Origin: Chinchilla lanigera
Lineage: Eukaryota > Chordata > Mammalia > Rodentia > Chinchillidae
NCBI RefSeq assembly: GCF_000276665.1
Contig: NW_004955472.1
Location: 6,027,202-6,091,201 of the forward strand
Direction: 5' to 3'
Length of the DNA: 64,000 nucleotides
Part shown: positions 34,326 through 47,186 of the stretch, in pieces
Numbering within the stretch: position 1 is the stretch's first letter
How the letters are laid out: each line of letters starts with the position of its first letter
The notes under the pieces: generated by a model
The model's input: only the letters and a program-made list of their open reading frames with translations
What the model was told of the DNA's origin: nothing
Database searches by the model: none
Program-made: the position numbers and the translations under genes

Positions 34326-35331
34326 GATTGCATTGATATTTTAACGAGCTATTCATTTGCCTTAAACCATATCGCGGGAAAGTCAGCCTCTGCTTGGGAG
34401 TAGGAGTCTGTGTACCATTTTAATTTTTGAAGTTTTGTCTTGTTCACTGCATTCGCTTTTACTTGGTAGATTCTGCTCTATAAATAGAGGTGCGCACCAC
34501 ATTGTTTATTTTGGTTATCAAACACTTTGGGTGTTCCTCTACTCTTAGTATTTTTGTGGACGTGGCATTTTCCGCTTGTTTTTGTCTTTTGCTACCTAGC
34601 AAGACCCACTATAACGCAGTTCACTGTTTCCCTTCAGTTTTGTAAGCTTAGTTTCTGCCTTCCCTATTTGCACTAGATTGAAAATGTCAGACAGCAGACG
34701 TATCTCTCTGGCATGTTTAGCTGAATTAATTTCTGGCCTCCCTTAATAGTTAATTGTATTTATTTATTGATCAATGAATTCAGTTTCACAGCAAATCAGA
34801 GCAGGCTGTGATTCTCTCCTGGTTAAATTCCTCACCTAGTTACCTCTTCCGTCTCAGCATGCTGAGGTCAAAGCTTGATGGCAGTTTCTTAGGATTCAGA
34901 GGAGAAGCAGAACTTTAATTGCTTAAGAGAAAAGATGGAGAAGGCATGTTATGCAGTGCTCTTGTTCTACTTTGTATGCCATATATTTCAGAGAAAAGTG
35001 CAACCAAAAGATAAAGTCAGCTTCATTTAGTTTTTAAAAGGCATAGGAACTGCTCAGCAACCCTCAGAGGAAGGTTTGTTAGCTCTGGTGTGGCGCTAAA
35101 CTCAGTTTAAGTAGTATGACACCAGTAACACATGTGTGAGACAATAAGCACAATAAAACCTAAATCCGTATGAAACATACAAGAGGAATGACAAGATGAC
35201 TCTGCATACAATCAGTATTAACATGGCTTAGTGCCTATGACTATGAGTTGCTAAAAGCATCATCACGTTTTATCTTTTTATAATTGCTTAGTTACAGAGG
35301 AAATCAGAATGAAGCTTCCAAAACTAAATTT
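34326..35331. other. Intergenic stretch, nothing recognised
   Basis: No supported feature over about 1 kb. Confidence 0.4.
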
Positions 35332-35487
35332 GAGCCAAGCGTGGTGGTGCATGCCTGTGATCCCAGCACTTGGGAGGCTGAGGCAGGAGGATCATTGCGA
35401 GTTCAAGACCAGCCTGGGCTACAAAGTGAGCTCAAGGCCAGCTTGAACTGCATAGCGAGACCCTGTCTCAAAGAGACAAAAAAAATG
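35332..35487 (+). mobile_element. B1 SINE, well preserved
   Basis: Full-length B1: GAGCCAAGCGTGGTGGTGCA, CCCAGCACTTGGGAGGCTGA, the tandem pair GAGTTCAAGACCAGCCTGGG / GAGCTCAAGGCCAGCTTGAA, GCGAGACCCTGTCTCAAAG and an A-rich tail. No clear TSD. Confidence 0.95.
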
Positions 35488-36143
35488 TATATTTGAGGGG
35501 CCTCTGTATCTACCAAAATAACAGTAGATTTTACACAAAATAATGAAGCATTCTACAGATTCAGAGAAATGCTTCCTATGAGTATGTCTGTTTATTATCT
35601 CAAGATATATGCCTACCCTTTGAGAAGCAAATTCAAAGCCACTTGAAATATTTTTGATTATATCTATGTTGCCACATTTGACAATATAAGATCTATTCAA
35701 CAAACATCCTCACACCAGCTTCATAAAGTATGCTCTGGATGATGTAGACATAAAAAGCAATTTTCTCTTATTGTAGTATTTAATAGTTTGCTTTCAAGTT
35801 TTGTCCTTTCCAATAACATAATTTACATGATGGACAGGGGATCCATTATTTGAGATGATGGATTTTGGAGATGTGCTGCGTGTTTCCCCGAGCTATGAAT
35901 GTTTCCATACCCTCGGAAAGATACTCCCCATGGTCTGATCTGCCTATATGAAAGGGAAGGAAATTATTTGTGTTTTTGCTTTAAGAATTTAGCTTTGCAG
36001 ATAACAGGAGATGATACCTCTCCTAAAAACTAAAGATATTTGGTCAAGTAGAGGCAGGAAAGATGACTTGGCACACGAAGAGTGGAAACTATCTCTTGAG
36101 CCAACCTTTCAGGATGTGTTATATATGAGACATGACTGAAAAA
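35488..36143. other. Intergenic stretch, nothing recognised
   Basis: No gene or repeat identified. Confidence 0.4.
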
Positions 36144-36265
36144 TACACTGAATGTTTTTCTTTTTGTTTTTTTCTTCCGGTACCAGGAATTGAACTCACG
36201 ACCTTGCACTTGCCAGGCAGGCGCTATGCCGCTGAGCTAAATCCCCAGTCCTACACTGAATGTTT
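36144..36265 (-). mobile_element. Young ID SINE with 14-bp TSD
   Basis: Minus-strand ID (36158-36251): T-rich tail, CCGGTACCAGGAATTGAACT, GACCTTGCACTTGCCAGGCA, CGCTGAGCTAAATCCCCAGT. The TSD TACACTGAATGTTT is identical at 36144-36157 and 36252-36265. Confidence 0.97.
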
Positions 36266-37245
36266 AAACTTTATTACAGTCAAAGCTATATCACCATCAT
36301 CTTTTCATAGTGTCACTCCTCACTCAGATCGCCCTCACTCCCTTTTACTTGCCATGCTGTAAAGCAGTTCTGCAAGTCCTCTTTCATCCTTAGTTATGCT
36401 AGCGTGGTCACCTCGAAGGCCTGACAAGATTCATAACATTGACCTTCCATGGATACTTTGACTTTGGGACTAAGCCAGAAGTTGAACCGTGCCAGAATAT
36501 TGACTAAATTATTTTTTAAACATGCCTCATAAGGACAGGAAAGAGGATCTGCCAACTGCTTCAGAAAGTGGCCAAAAGGATGGAATAAGTGTCTTAGCAG
36601 CAAGGGGCAGTTTCTGAGGGTGATTAATGGGAAGGTACCTTTTACTGTAATTTCTTTGAAAAATGTAAAGAGGTACTCTGTATTTTGGTCATACCTTGTA
36701 CCTTAATAATCACTCAGAGGTTTTGTTTGGGTTTTCTCATCAAGATCCTTGAATACAAACTGTACATGATCGATCTATCTTGGATCCGTGGTTTAATGAC
36801 TCTGAGGTGAATTTGAGCATGCAAATACATGCACAAATAGAAACACCCTTGTTGCTGGAAGTCACTTTAAGTGCCTGCTCTGAGATGACCCCTCTGTTTT
36901 CATGCTGCCTAAAATCATGCTATACTCAGATACACGGGTTAATGAGTAGAAGTTTCCCTTAGTTTTTTCAAAGTAACCCCAACGAATACGGTAAGTGAAG
37001 TTACTAGTAGGTAATGAACAAATTCAGATTATATTTTAGGGTTTTCTTGTATAGTATAGAAAATTGGTGAAAGCATTTCTTGTCCCCTTCTTCCTTAAAA
37101 TGTCAAAATAAATGATCCCTATGACACCTGTTACCCTGTGAAGCACTGTACTTCAAATTTTACTAAAAATCTATGTGGTAGTGTGTTTGTGTGTGTGCAT
37201 CTGCATTATGTGTGTGGGGACAGGATGAGAACAAGTGTGATGTGT
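36266..37245. other. Intergenic stretch, nothing recognised
   Basis: No coding or mobile sequence supported. Short open frames only. Confidence 0.4.
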
Positions 37246-37635
37246 GTATCCGTCAGCTTTCCTGTTGCTGGGACAAAATATGTGGCGCTCGCAACTTAAA
37301 GGAAGAGAAGGTTAACTCGGCTCCCGCTTTGGGGTTTAATCTGTGGTCCTGGCTCCATGGCAGAAATGGTGAGGCTGAAGGGTGTGGTGGTGGGAGGCTA
37401 CTAGCCGCATGGTATCCAGGAAGCAGGGACGAAAGGATGAACTGGGAGAAGGTAAACTCTTCCACGTCTCCCAGTAACCCACCTCTTCCGGCCAGGTCAT
37501 ACTCTTTACAATACATTTCAGTCTGGGCTCATCAGCGGATCGATCTAGTGATGAATATAGCACTGTGTGGTGCAGTTACCTTCCCTAAACCCCGCCTCTG
37601 AGGACATGAGCCATCTGAAGGACATTAAGGTACAA
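37246..37635 (-). mobile_element. Rodent interspersed repeat, LTR-like (family uncertain)
   Basis: CGTCAGCTTTCCTGTTGCTG, GACAAAATATGTGGCGCTCG, CAACTTAAAGGAAGAGAAGG, GTCCTGGCTCCATGGCAG, CATGGTATCCAGGAAGCAGG and CCCAGTAACCCACCTCTTCC follow a common rodent repeat that opens with a GTTGCTGTGACAAAATAC-like phrase. I take it as the antisense of a MaLR-like LTR, but the family name and ends are unsure. It is not coding, despite a 136-codon open frame across it. Confidence 0.6.
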
Positions 37636-38068
37636 AACTTAAAGGAGTTTTATAGCAGCTGTCCTGAGTTCAGTTTACCTGCACTGTATGTTAATTCCTT
37701 GCCTAATGGGTTGCCTTAGGTGTTGGTACCAACTTAAAGTTTTAAGATGTTGGCTTTTTTTCCTAAATTGTGTACCAAAAAAATCAGGAAATACACACAC
37801 CTGGCAGATGTCACAAACTTAATCCTAAATGTAATCACCAAGCTTTTTTAAATTAAAATTTCAGGAAATCAAACTTAGTGGTAAATATATTCTCAGGCTT
37901 TTAAGCAGATGAAGCTCAGGTTCATATGCCAATGTCTATGGTTCAAAGTGAATATAAATATGGTGCCTGTCTTTTCAGATCATTTTGACTAGTTGTCTTA
38001 TTTTTACCCATTTAAATTTTTATGCAAAAGTAGATACTGTGTCAGAGTGTTGTAACAATACATTGACC
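37636..38068. other. Intergenic stretch, nothing recognised
   Basis: AT-rich, no supported feature. Confidence 0.4.
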
Positions 38069-38222
38069 AGGCTGGGCAGGGTGGCACATGCCTGTAGTCC
38101 CAGAACTCAGGAGGCTGAGGCAGGAGGATTTCTGCAAGTTTGAGGCCAGTCTGGGCTACATAGTGAGTTCAATGCCAACCTGAACTGCATAGCAAGACCC
38201 TGTCTCAAAACAAACAAACAAA
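38069..38222 (+). mobile_element. B1 SINE, well preserved
   Basis: AGGCTGGGCAGGGTGGCACA, CAGGAGGCTGAGGCAGGAGG, the internal pair GAGGCCAGTCTGGGCTACAT / GAGTTCAATGCCAACCTGAA, AGACCCTGTCTCAAAAC and a CAAA-repeat tail. Confidence 0.95.
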
Positions 38223-39267
38223 ATGAGCATTTTAAACTTAACAGAGATAGAAAATTAATTTATAGACTTAAAAGTATAGGATGATTGTCTCTGCCAGTTG
38301 ACTAAATAATCACTTCATCTTGTTTTACTTGGGCTCTGCTGGCCGTGCTTTCCATGTTAGCTAGCATCCCGATATCTAGTGTTTTAGTCCCATCTTTTTT
38401 GTGCAGGGCACTTGCTAAGCACTCAAAAAAGGTTTGGTGGCCTCTTTTATTTCTTTTTCTGTCTACCTACGAGTCACTGATCTATTTGTTGCACTGTGGC
38501 ATAATATACATTTTATAAATGTACAGTTTTGAATATCACGGTGAACATGAAACGTTTCTAATCACCACACTGTTCCCCACTCCGAAGTCACCAGATTTGG
38601 AGAACTAAACCCAACTTGGAGTGGCAGAATATTTCAGTTAAACTTTGGCCTTAGCATCCCTTCACAGATCAGGTAAACTATGACATGACCAGAAGTTCTG
38701 TGTCACTGAATGTGTATATATACACATTCACAGCTGAGTAGTCCTTGCTAGTGATGATTATATCATATTTGCTATTCTAGCATGATTACCGCAATGATAG
38801 TGGAAAGATTTCCAATCTGTCTGGGCAATATGGTTGACATGTATTAAAATGTGGATCTTGTCATGAACACATAATTTGCTTCAGAGATTCCTTGAAAGCA
38901 CCTCCAAGAAAAAGATACTGTTGTCTACATCAGGTGGAACTCAGTGTTCATTTTGTTCAGAATAGATCAGATTATTCTGTGTGAGTTTCAAAGCCTTCAG
39001 CAGATCCGTTCTGGGTCCGTGTTGCCACCCTCGGCAGGCCCCTTCTCAGTGCAGTTACAGATCTCTACACAGACTGCCAGGAACAGGAGGGACCCAAGGA
39101 CATGGGAGTGGTATCTTGCACCCAGAAAGCAAGAAGTGGCATAACTTATGATCTAATTGAAAGGTTGTGATCTAAAACACACACTGAATGATGTAAGCAT
39201 GGCGTGTATTTAAGGAGCATGTGAAACAGGTTGCTGTTTATAAAGTAACCTGGAAATGCAGTATGAG
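38223..39267. other. Intergenic stretch, nothing recognised
   Basis: No supported gene or repeat. Short TA run near 38715. Confidence 0.4.
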
Positions 39268-39429
39268 GAGCCGGGCGTAGTGGGACACGCCTGTAATCCC
39301 AGCACTCGAGAGGCTGAGGCAGGAGAATCTTTGCAAGTTTGAGGCCAACCTGGGCTCCAAAGTGAGCTCAAGGCCAACCTGAACTACATAGCGAGACCCT
39401 CTCTCAAGAAGACAAAAAAAAAAAAAAGA
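39268..39429 (+). mobile_element. B1 SINE, well preserved
   Basis: GAGCCGGGCGTAGTGGGACA, CCCAGCACTCGAGAGGCTGA, the internal pair GAGGCCAACCTGGGCTCCAA / GAGCTCAAGGCCAACCTGAA, GCGAGACCCTCTCTCAAG and an A-rich tail. It retains CpGs, so it is relatively young. Confidence 0.95.
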
Positions 39430-40184
39430 CATGCGGTTTGCGGAGAAGCACCAGTGATTCCTGATGTGAGGCCAGAGCATGTGAATGTGTGAAGAGAAAA
39501 ATAGATGACGGTGACAGTAGGAGCCCTGAGTCAAGTTCTGTAAGGGCTAGTCGTCCAGCTGCAGAGGTCGACCTCCACTTTAGCTCTTTATTAGATGGGC
39601 AACTCTGTAATATCTCCCAGGTCAAATAGAAAAGAAAATTAATGATTCAATACTGGCTAATGCTTCTTCGTAATAACGTAGAGAAGTTGCCTAGCAGAGT
39701 AAGTGAAAGGACACAGGACAGCTTACCAGGCGTGGAGAAAGAAGACAGGGAAGTGCTTAGAGGAGTGTAGTTTGTTCTGTGTGCAATCAGGTGACTTCTC
39801 ACTGGAATAGGCTCAGTGAAGGACAAAGGAAAAGACGTCTGAAATGTTTTTCGCAATCTGAGGGGTGCTTTGAGGCTGGTTATCTGTCAAGGTGATCTTG
39901 CAGTGTTACTTCCGGCTTCTCCATGACCTGCTTGGGAGGGGTCTTGACAAAATGACAGATCAATGCGATTATAAGGACCCGGGGGGGGAGTGGTGAGTGT
40001 GACTGAGGTTCTCAGCTGTATTTGTTACTCCGTTAGAACAAGCTGCGTTACCAGACTGACGATGGTTTGCTGTGTTAGAGAGGTTCGGGAAGGAACCCTA
40101 ATCGCTGTCTTTATGCGTCAGCACAAGCTCAATGGGTTTATCCTCACAGATTTTCTTAGGGTGCCGTCAGTACAGAAAACAATT
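39430..40184. other. Intergenic stretch, nothing recognised
   Basis: A run of nine G occurs at about 39980. No supported gene or repeat. Confidence 0.4.
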
Positions 40185-40323
40185 CATAAAAGGTATTAGT
40201 GGGGGCTGGGGATTTAGCTCAGCGGCAAAAGCGCCTGCTTGGCAAGTGCAAGGTCGTGAGTTTGGTTCCCGGTACCGGAGAAAAACAAAACAAAACAAAA
40301 AAAAACATAAAAGGTATTAGTGG
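40185..40323 (+). mobile_element. Young ID SINE with perfect 18-bp TSD
   Basis: ID body from 40203: GGGCTGGGGATTTAGCTCAG, GGCAAGTGCAAGGTCGTGAG, TTTGGTTCCCGGTACCGG, then an AAAAC-repeat tail to 40305. The TSD CATAAAAGGTATTAGTGG is identical at 40185-40202 and 40306-40323. Confidence 0.98.
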
Positions 40324-40495
40324 TATCTCTCAGGGGTGTAGGTGTTCAGTGAAAGCACGCATGTAGTGTGTGTAAATGATTTTCGGACTTGTTAATATGA
40401 GTGGATCACCTGGACAGTCAGGAAAAGACTGCGGGACAGGCGGGGAGACTGTGTGTCTCTCCTTATATGGTGTGAGTTATTTGGCTATGCAATCT

Positions 40496-40527
40496 TTATT
40501 ATTATTATTTTTATTATTATTATTATT
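40496..40527. repeat. (ATT)n microsatellite
   Basis: About 11 units of ATT/TTA with one extra TT. It adjoins the 3' tail side of the B4-like SINE at 40528, so it may derive from that tail. Confidence 0.92.
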
Positions 40528-40727
40528 GCTCCAGTACTGGGAATAAAAGCAAGTTTAAATAAGGCTACTTTCCTAAGCTTTTACTTCCTATTTACTTATT
40601 TTTTTGAAACAGAATCTCACAAAGCACTAAATGGCACAGGCTGTGCTCAAATTTGAGATCCCTCTGCCTCAGCCTCCCAGAGTGATGAGGTTCTACAGTG
40701 ATGAGATTGCCCCGCCGTACCTGCCTT
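40528..40727 (-). mobile_element. B4-like SINE
   Basis: An ID-like end (CTCCAGTACTGGGAATAAAA) is followed by a B1-like part (TTTTTGAAACAGAATCTCAC, CAGGCTGTGCTCAAATTTGA, CTCTGCCTCAGCCTCCCAGA, CCCGCCGTACCTGCC) on the minus strand. Confidence 0.78.
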
Positions 40728-43700
40728 GTCTGTGCTCTGCATCGTGTACCTCCCCAAATTGTGAAGGGCTCTGCATTTTTAATGACATTTTGAGCATTGT
40801 CCTGTAGAGCTGAATATTCTCTACAAGTTTGGAATACTGTCTGAAACCACTTGTTACACACCTGTGTCCAACTGGTAAAGTCGAGCATGTTCACATTAGT
40901 GCTGTTGATATAAGAAACGGTGAACGTGGACTGAGGACGATTTCAGTTACAATTCTGTCTTCTCTTCAGAGCACAGTGCGCATATTTATATTATGTTCAT
41001 CATCTTTTTCTTCTAGTTGTTAGTGTAAACATTTATCACAGATAAGGTTATGATTATGGAAATATTTTCCAAATATACCTGTAGTGAAAATGCCTAAGAA
41101 TATATTAGTAAATATTATATGTGCTTTTTTAAGAGAAAGAGAGGTAAGACTATAGGCTTATCAGTTTGATTTTATTTATGAAAACAATTCTAAATTGAAA
41201 TCACATAGTAAATTGTGTAGATGTAGGAAGGATATGCATCATTTTAAAAATTAGTCTAAGTAATCCAATGAAGTGTGTGTAATCGTTTTTTCACTCCTAA
41301 TGATTTACCCCTTTGTGTTCTATTCCTTTCCCATTTTTCCTTTGTTATTTAGATGATCCACACAGAATGTTTTCCTCCTGTGTCCTATTTAAATGCTTCT
41401 CAGTACAATTTTCAGTTCTTTCTGCCTAATTGAGAGCATGAAAAATAAAAACAGCTTCTTCCACCTGATAGGGTTTAAAAGACACACCTTTTGCTGCATT
41501 AAACTTTACTTTGCTTTTCTCTTTTTCTCTCTTCTTTCTACATTTCCTTTTCTGTGTATCTAAATAATATCTTAAAATAGCTATGTCTTTTCTAGAATAT
41601 AATGTTTATGAATTTCCTTGAAGTTTTGGAAGGGATATATTTGCATTTATTACAACCCATGTGCTTGATTCAATAACACATTTGTGAAGATATAGTTATC
41701 TTCATTGAACTTTATGTGTATTGAAATGGATATATACGTATGTGTGTGTGTGTATATATATATATATATTTGGAAGCCATTGGTACTGTGTGAAGTGCGG
41801 TAGGTAACAAAAAGCAAATCAAGCTCCATTTTATGTCCCAAGGGCCCAGCATTGTATATCACCCGCAGTACTACCTACTTTCAGTTGAGACCGCTCGAAG
41901 GTTTCAAATACGATTGCAGCCAAGGCTTAGGAGGCATGTGTATTATTTTTGCTTTTATTAAATTAGCATTGTGAAAAAATTGTGGATTTTACGTCATGGT
42001 CACTTTCATGTTAATCTTTAGCTTTGTTTAAAAATACTTGTACCATGTAGACCTTGCTTGCTCCTTCCAGTTTGTGTTATCCTTTCTTCTACTTGTTTGT
42101 GTGTTATGTTATTGTGTTTCTGTTATTACTTCAAAGGAATAATTTGGCATATAGCATGCTATTTCAGTGTTGAAACAAAGAGAAGTCACTACTCTCATGT
42201 GGGTTTTCTTTTCACTATTAGATAGTGTGTGTGTCGTTTTCTGAAATCAGTTTTGAATTCACTTGAAGTCATAACATGGCAACTTCCAGTCCATACCATT
42301 GGCTGTGCTCCTGTCAGGTGAGGTGGTTCCGTATACTAGCAAAAGGCTGACAGAGAAAGAGAATAAATAAACTTCATGAGACTGAGTTCAGCAGATGCAA
42401 TACATTCATGAGCCTTGATATTGAAGGCCAAGACATTGACATACATTTATAGTTATCCTTAATTTTGTTCTGAAATCAAAAATCAGTGGAGCATGACAGT
42501 TTAAATACTCCATTTCTTCATTGCAAATGTCAGGAATAGGCAATCACATACTTAACACTCAGTAATCACTGTATTGTATGTTTTTTTAAAAATCCTATTA
42601 CCAATGTGCTGTACACAAATCAGGGAAAACTGACTCTCTGCATTATAGAATTACTTTATAATCTCTTCATCTTCGTAATGATAGAATAGAAACTTCAGAG
42701 AAAGCTATGTTGATTTTACTAAAACTAGGATTAGAATTACTACCTAAGTACTAGGTAGATTCTAGCTGTGCTATGATATAAATAATATGTGCAAGCAGCA
42801 TTTCACTTCATTAAAATAAGTGACATATTTGCATGTCTTCCTCTGAAAATATCACCACATAACGTCCTACCTGCCAGACAGAATAGAGTAGCGTAATCAG
42901 GTATGTCTTTGCAAGGACAGAAGCATCATGCGAACACATGTTTTGAGAAACACAATTGTCTGAGAAGAGGCACACGATCTAAATACACTCAGGTATTTGC
43001 TGTTTGGTTTTTTCGTTATTGTTTATGTGTTATTCCTGGAAAATTTCTTCACGAGGAACTTAAATTGAATTCTGACCCAAAATATGTACTGTATGACAAT
43101 CAAAGAAGAAAACATACCAAATGAAAAAGGAATACTCAAAAACATAGATTCATACTTCTGTGACATCAAAAACTTGAATTTTGGATTTTCTTTAGTCAAG
43201 ACTAAGGAGAAACTTGGGCGAATGAATTTACCCTATTGTATGAATAATTAACTTGCAAAATTTACAAAAATATTCACCGGAAACTAAATTGTCTTATGAA
43301 TCTTCAAACAATAGATGCTGAATATTAACTGTCCATTTAATTTTTGCTTTCTCCATATTTTCAATACATATGTGTCCTTCGATGAACTTCTATTCCTGGT
43401 ATTTTTTTTTCTAAGTAAAGAATTTTCCATAAATGCTTAGGTTTTTACTCCCTAAAAGGTATGTGACTTACTGAGCTTTCATTATGAGCATGGAAAGAAG
43501 AGAGTCAACCAGCATGGAATTTTGTTTGTTTTATCCGATGTCACTTTTTTCTTAAGAGAGCAATGGTACTCATTGAAAAAATAATCAGTCTTATAAAGTT
43601 TGATGTTCTTTTTACAGCGTCTCATTTTTAGAACAGTAAAATGAAATTGACTTTCAGGAGAATGTGAAAGAGGTCACCAACTCTCGGCTCCACATTACCT

Positions 43701-45639
43701 ACATGCCATCCTTCCTCAGCACATCTGTTTATAGGCCATTTGACACCAAACACACCTGCTGGTGATGGGGATAAACACATCATTACTTAGAAATGATTTT
43801 GCCATTATGAAAACATGATAAAGTGAACTTACACAAACCTGGAAGGCAAAGGTCAGTCCCTCAGTGCAGCCTCATGGCTCAATCTAAAGGCAGAATAAAC
43901 ACAAGATGGATGAGGCCGCGGCTGCTATACCACACACTGTTTTGTAGAAATCCTTCTGTTTGTAAGTAGAGAGAGGGCACTCAGATAATGATAAAAAGCA
44001 CAGTGTAGCAAATATATAAGCTAGTAACATATTCATTTCATTATCAAGCGTGTACTTTACATAATTGTATTGCTACATTTTTTATTTGACTGATACACAC
44101 TTAAGTTGTCTAAACCAGTATCACCAGAAACGCGAATAATACATTGTAGTATGATGGATAATGGGCAGGACTAGAAAAACAGGGATTTTTATGTCTATTA
44201 TAATTTTATGGGGCTGTTGTAGCGTATGTAGCCTGCAGGTGACTAAGCCATTTCTATTACCGTATGTCACATGTTTATCATTGCTCTTATGGCAGTTCCA
44301 CCAGCTGGACAAGCACTTTGTGTGAGTGTGTGCGCACACACATAAGCGTTTCCCACACCTGAAGATTGCATGGCGCCTATACAATCACAGTATAAAATAT
44401 CTTAATAAGTGGGAAAGCGGCACTGAAGCTAGACTTCTGTCTGCATGCACCTTGCTGTTAGCTGAAGAACCCAATCTCCCTTGGCCCTCTTATAGAATTT
44501 CCCTTTCTCCCTTAAATAAATATTTTACTGTTCATTTCTTTTACATATATGCTTCACAAAACACTAAATTTCATTCTTATATACTTGAGAACACGTTCAT
44601 ATAGAAGTTCGGAAGTTATGTAGAGTGGAATTACTTCAAGAAATGGTTCTTTTTCCTTGAGTGCATACCAGCTGTATCTTAATTTTCCCAGTCGTCCCAA
44701 TAGGGACATCTTTATGCACTGTATATATTGTCTTCATTTTCCACATATTTCTTCATTTTGAGCACATTCATTTTATGCACTTTCACAAAGGTTTCATATT
44801 AAATACGACCTGCCATTTCTACTTTGTGGATGCATTTAATGTAACTGCCCCATGCCAGTATAAAAGCCTGGCTTCGTCCCTAGCCTCTCTGTCTGAGTAC
44901 CATTTCTCCTACATCCTTGGCATTTCTTTCCAAGTGATTTGGTTGAAGAGTACTTTTATCACCTCACACCAACATTCAGAAATTTTCCAGTTTCCCATTG
45001 CTTTGAGACCACTTAAGATAACAGACAAGTATAGACTTCTCTCCCTCTATTTCTCAAAGACAACATACAGCTGTAGATCAGTTTCCTTATTAGCGAACAA
45101 AATTCAATTGTAACAAAACTCGAAAGATACTTTTCTATCCTGCTTTACCTTGCACTCTGTGGAAATTTGTATTACAGACATTTCTGCTCCTATTCCTATA
45201 AGGCTCTGCCACACCCATTCTTAAAGTACAAATGAAATTCTTTCTTTTTCATGAACTCTTCTGAGCATTTCACTTAGTGATGCTGTTTGTTTTAATTCTG
45301 TGACTTCTATCTTCAGTTCATGTGGACATTTAATCATGGAGATCATATTATAAGTCAATTATCATAATCTATGATTCATAAAAATTCAACGGCTCCATTA
45401 GAATAAAAATTTCATCATAAGAAAATGCTATGAACAAATATCAGAGGTTGGTTGCCATAATAAAATTACTCATTGAGCTTTAGTTTTAGCAAATACTTTA
45501 TTAGTGCTTATAGAATTTATTTTAGTTGTGTGTTGATCTATTGTATATGAGTTCTCAGACAACTCAGAAAGAATAAAGAAACATTGAGAAAACATTTTCT
45601 ATTGGTGAAGACCACAAAACTTTCATGAGTTAGGAAATG
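40728..45639. other. Long AT-rich stretch, no gene
   Basis: About 4.9 kb with no exon or well-preserved mobile element. It holds a (GT)n(TA)n tract at 41729-41769 and a weak antisense MIR-like region near 42655-42765. A 150-codon frame at 44661-45113 has no recognisable domain and I do not call it a gene. Confidence 0.45.
41729..41769. repeat. (GT)n(TA)n compound microsatellite
   Basis: ATATACGTA, then about six GT units, then about eight TA units. Confidence 0.93.
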
Positions 45640-46719
45640 CAAGCATGTTTATGTTAGAGATTTTACTAATGGTGGACATTTTTCCTACATTGTTTAATCT
45701 CATGGGATCAGTACTTTTTCAGGGCTTGCTCCTACTTCCATCGGGGTCTGTAATGCCTACAGAGTTGCTTGAGTTCCTGACACATTCTGAGCACAAACCC
45801 CTTGTCAGATGTGTCATTTGCAACTATTTTCTCTTTGCTCTGTTAATCTTTTCCTTTACTGTGCTGCTTAGAGACGCTCTGGGGGTTGATGTTTTTCTGT
45901 TTTTGCTTTTCTAATCTGTTTTTGAGTACAGTTTTATTTTACTCACAAAATCGTTTCCCATGTACATGAAATGGAGTTTTTACTCCCATCCCTCTAGTAG
46001 TTCTGAAGATTCATATTTTATATTTAAATACTTCATTCATTTTGAGTTCATTTTTATATCCCTTATGATGAGTCTAGCTTCACTCTTTTGCATGAATGGA
46101 AATATTGAATTTTCCCAAGACCATTTATTCCAGACAATAGCAGGTTCCCATTTTGTTTGTTTGGCACCTTTATCAAAATCATTTCACCGGAAGGGGGCAA
46201 TTTCTGGGCACTCTGTTCTTTTTTTGGTTGATGTGTCTGCTTCTTATGCCGGTGTCATTGTGTTTTCACTCCTGTAACTTTATAGTATATTTTCAAATGA
46301 GGTAGTATGAGTTCTCCAGGTTGTTCTTGGTTACACTCATTGCATTGGATCGGTCAAGCCTTCTGTGAATCAAAATGATTTCATGGACTGTGCTTTTATA
46401 TTTCTGTGCAAAATGCTATTGATAGGGGTTGCATGGGGTCCGTAAATTTCTTTAGCTACTTGCAACATGTAAACATTATTAATTCTTCTAATTCATGGAC
46501 GTGGAATATCTTTCCACTTGGTTATGTCTTCTTCAGTTTCTTTATTAATGTTTCATAGCTTTCAGTATATAAGTCTTTCATCTTTCACCTCCTTAAACTT
46601 ACTCATAAGTACTTTTCAGATATTGTAGATGAGGTTGTTTTAAAATTCTTTTTATAAACTTCAATTTCATTGTATAGAAATACTACTGATGTTTGATATT
46701 CCTCAATTATTGAATCAAT

Positions 46720-46721
<2 letters not shown>

Positions 46722-46772
<51 letters not shown>

Positions 46773-46790
46773 TTCTCTCTCTGTCTGTCT
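46722..46790. repeat. (TC)n microsatellite
   Basis: About 69 bp of TC repeats, with TGTC variants toward the right end, inside the ancient L1. Confidence 0.97.
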
Positions 46791-46918
46791 TTCATCTTTC
46801 ACCTTCTGGTTAAAGTTATTCTTAAGCATTTTATTTTCTATACTTATCATAGATGTTATTTTCCTCAAATTCTTTTTTGAGACAGTTTATTATTAATGTG
46901 TAAAAACACTACTGACTT

Positions 46919-47084
46919 TGCTCATTGCTTTTTTTTTCTGAAACAAGGGCTTGCTGTATAGTTTAAGCTGTCCTGAACTCACAGGGTAGCCCAGGCTGTG
47001 CTCAAACTTGTGGTGACGCCCTGCCTCAGCCTCCCAAGTGCTGGGATTACAGGTGTGTGCCACCATACTCAGCCCTGTTCATTG
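46919..47084 (-). mobile_element. B1 SINE with TSD, inserted in old L1
   Basis: Minus-strand B1 (46928-47075): T-run, CTGAAACAAGGGCTTGCTGT, AGGGTAGCCCAGGCTGTGCT, CCTGCCTCAGCCTCCCAAGT, GATTACAGGTGTGTGCCACC. TSD TGCTCATTG (46919-46927) and TGTTCATTG (47076-47084), 8 of 9 matching. Confidence 0.92.
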
Positions 47085-47149
47085 TTTTTGCATCTTCAAC
47101 TTTATTCAATTCTTTTATTAGTTCTAACTGTTCTATGGTAGAGTTAAGG

Positions 47150-47186
47150 AGATAGATACAGATATAGATATATAGATATAGATATT
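47150..47186. repeat. GATA-rich simple repeat
   Basis: AGATAGATACAGATATAGATAT-type irregular tetranucleotide and hexanucleotide repeat. Confidence 0.85.

Noticed and set aside
37191..37601. 136-codon open frame
   Set aside because: It overlaps a recognisable interspersed repeat (37246-37635) and has no protein similarity I can name.
40203..40280. tRNA gene
   Set aside because: A and B boxes are visible, but the flanking TSD, A-rich tail and multiple relatives identify it as an ID SINE.
44661..45113. 150-codon plus-strand open frame
   Set aside because: Longest frame outside L1, but no domain, no coding-like composition and no exon context; consistent with chance in AT-rich DNA.
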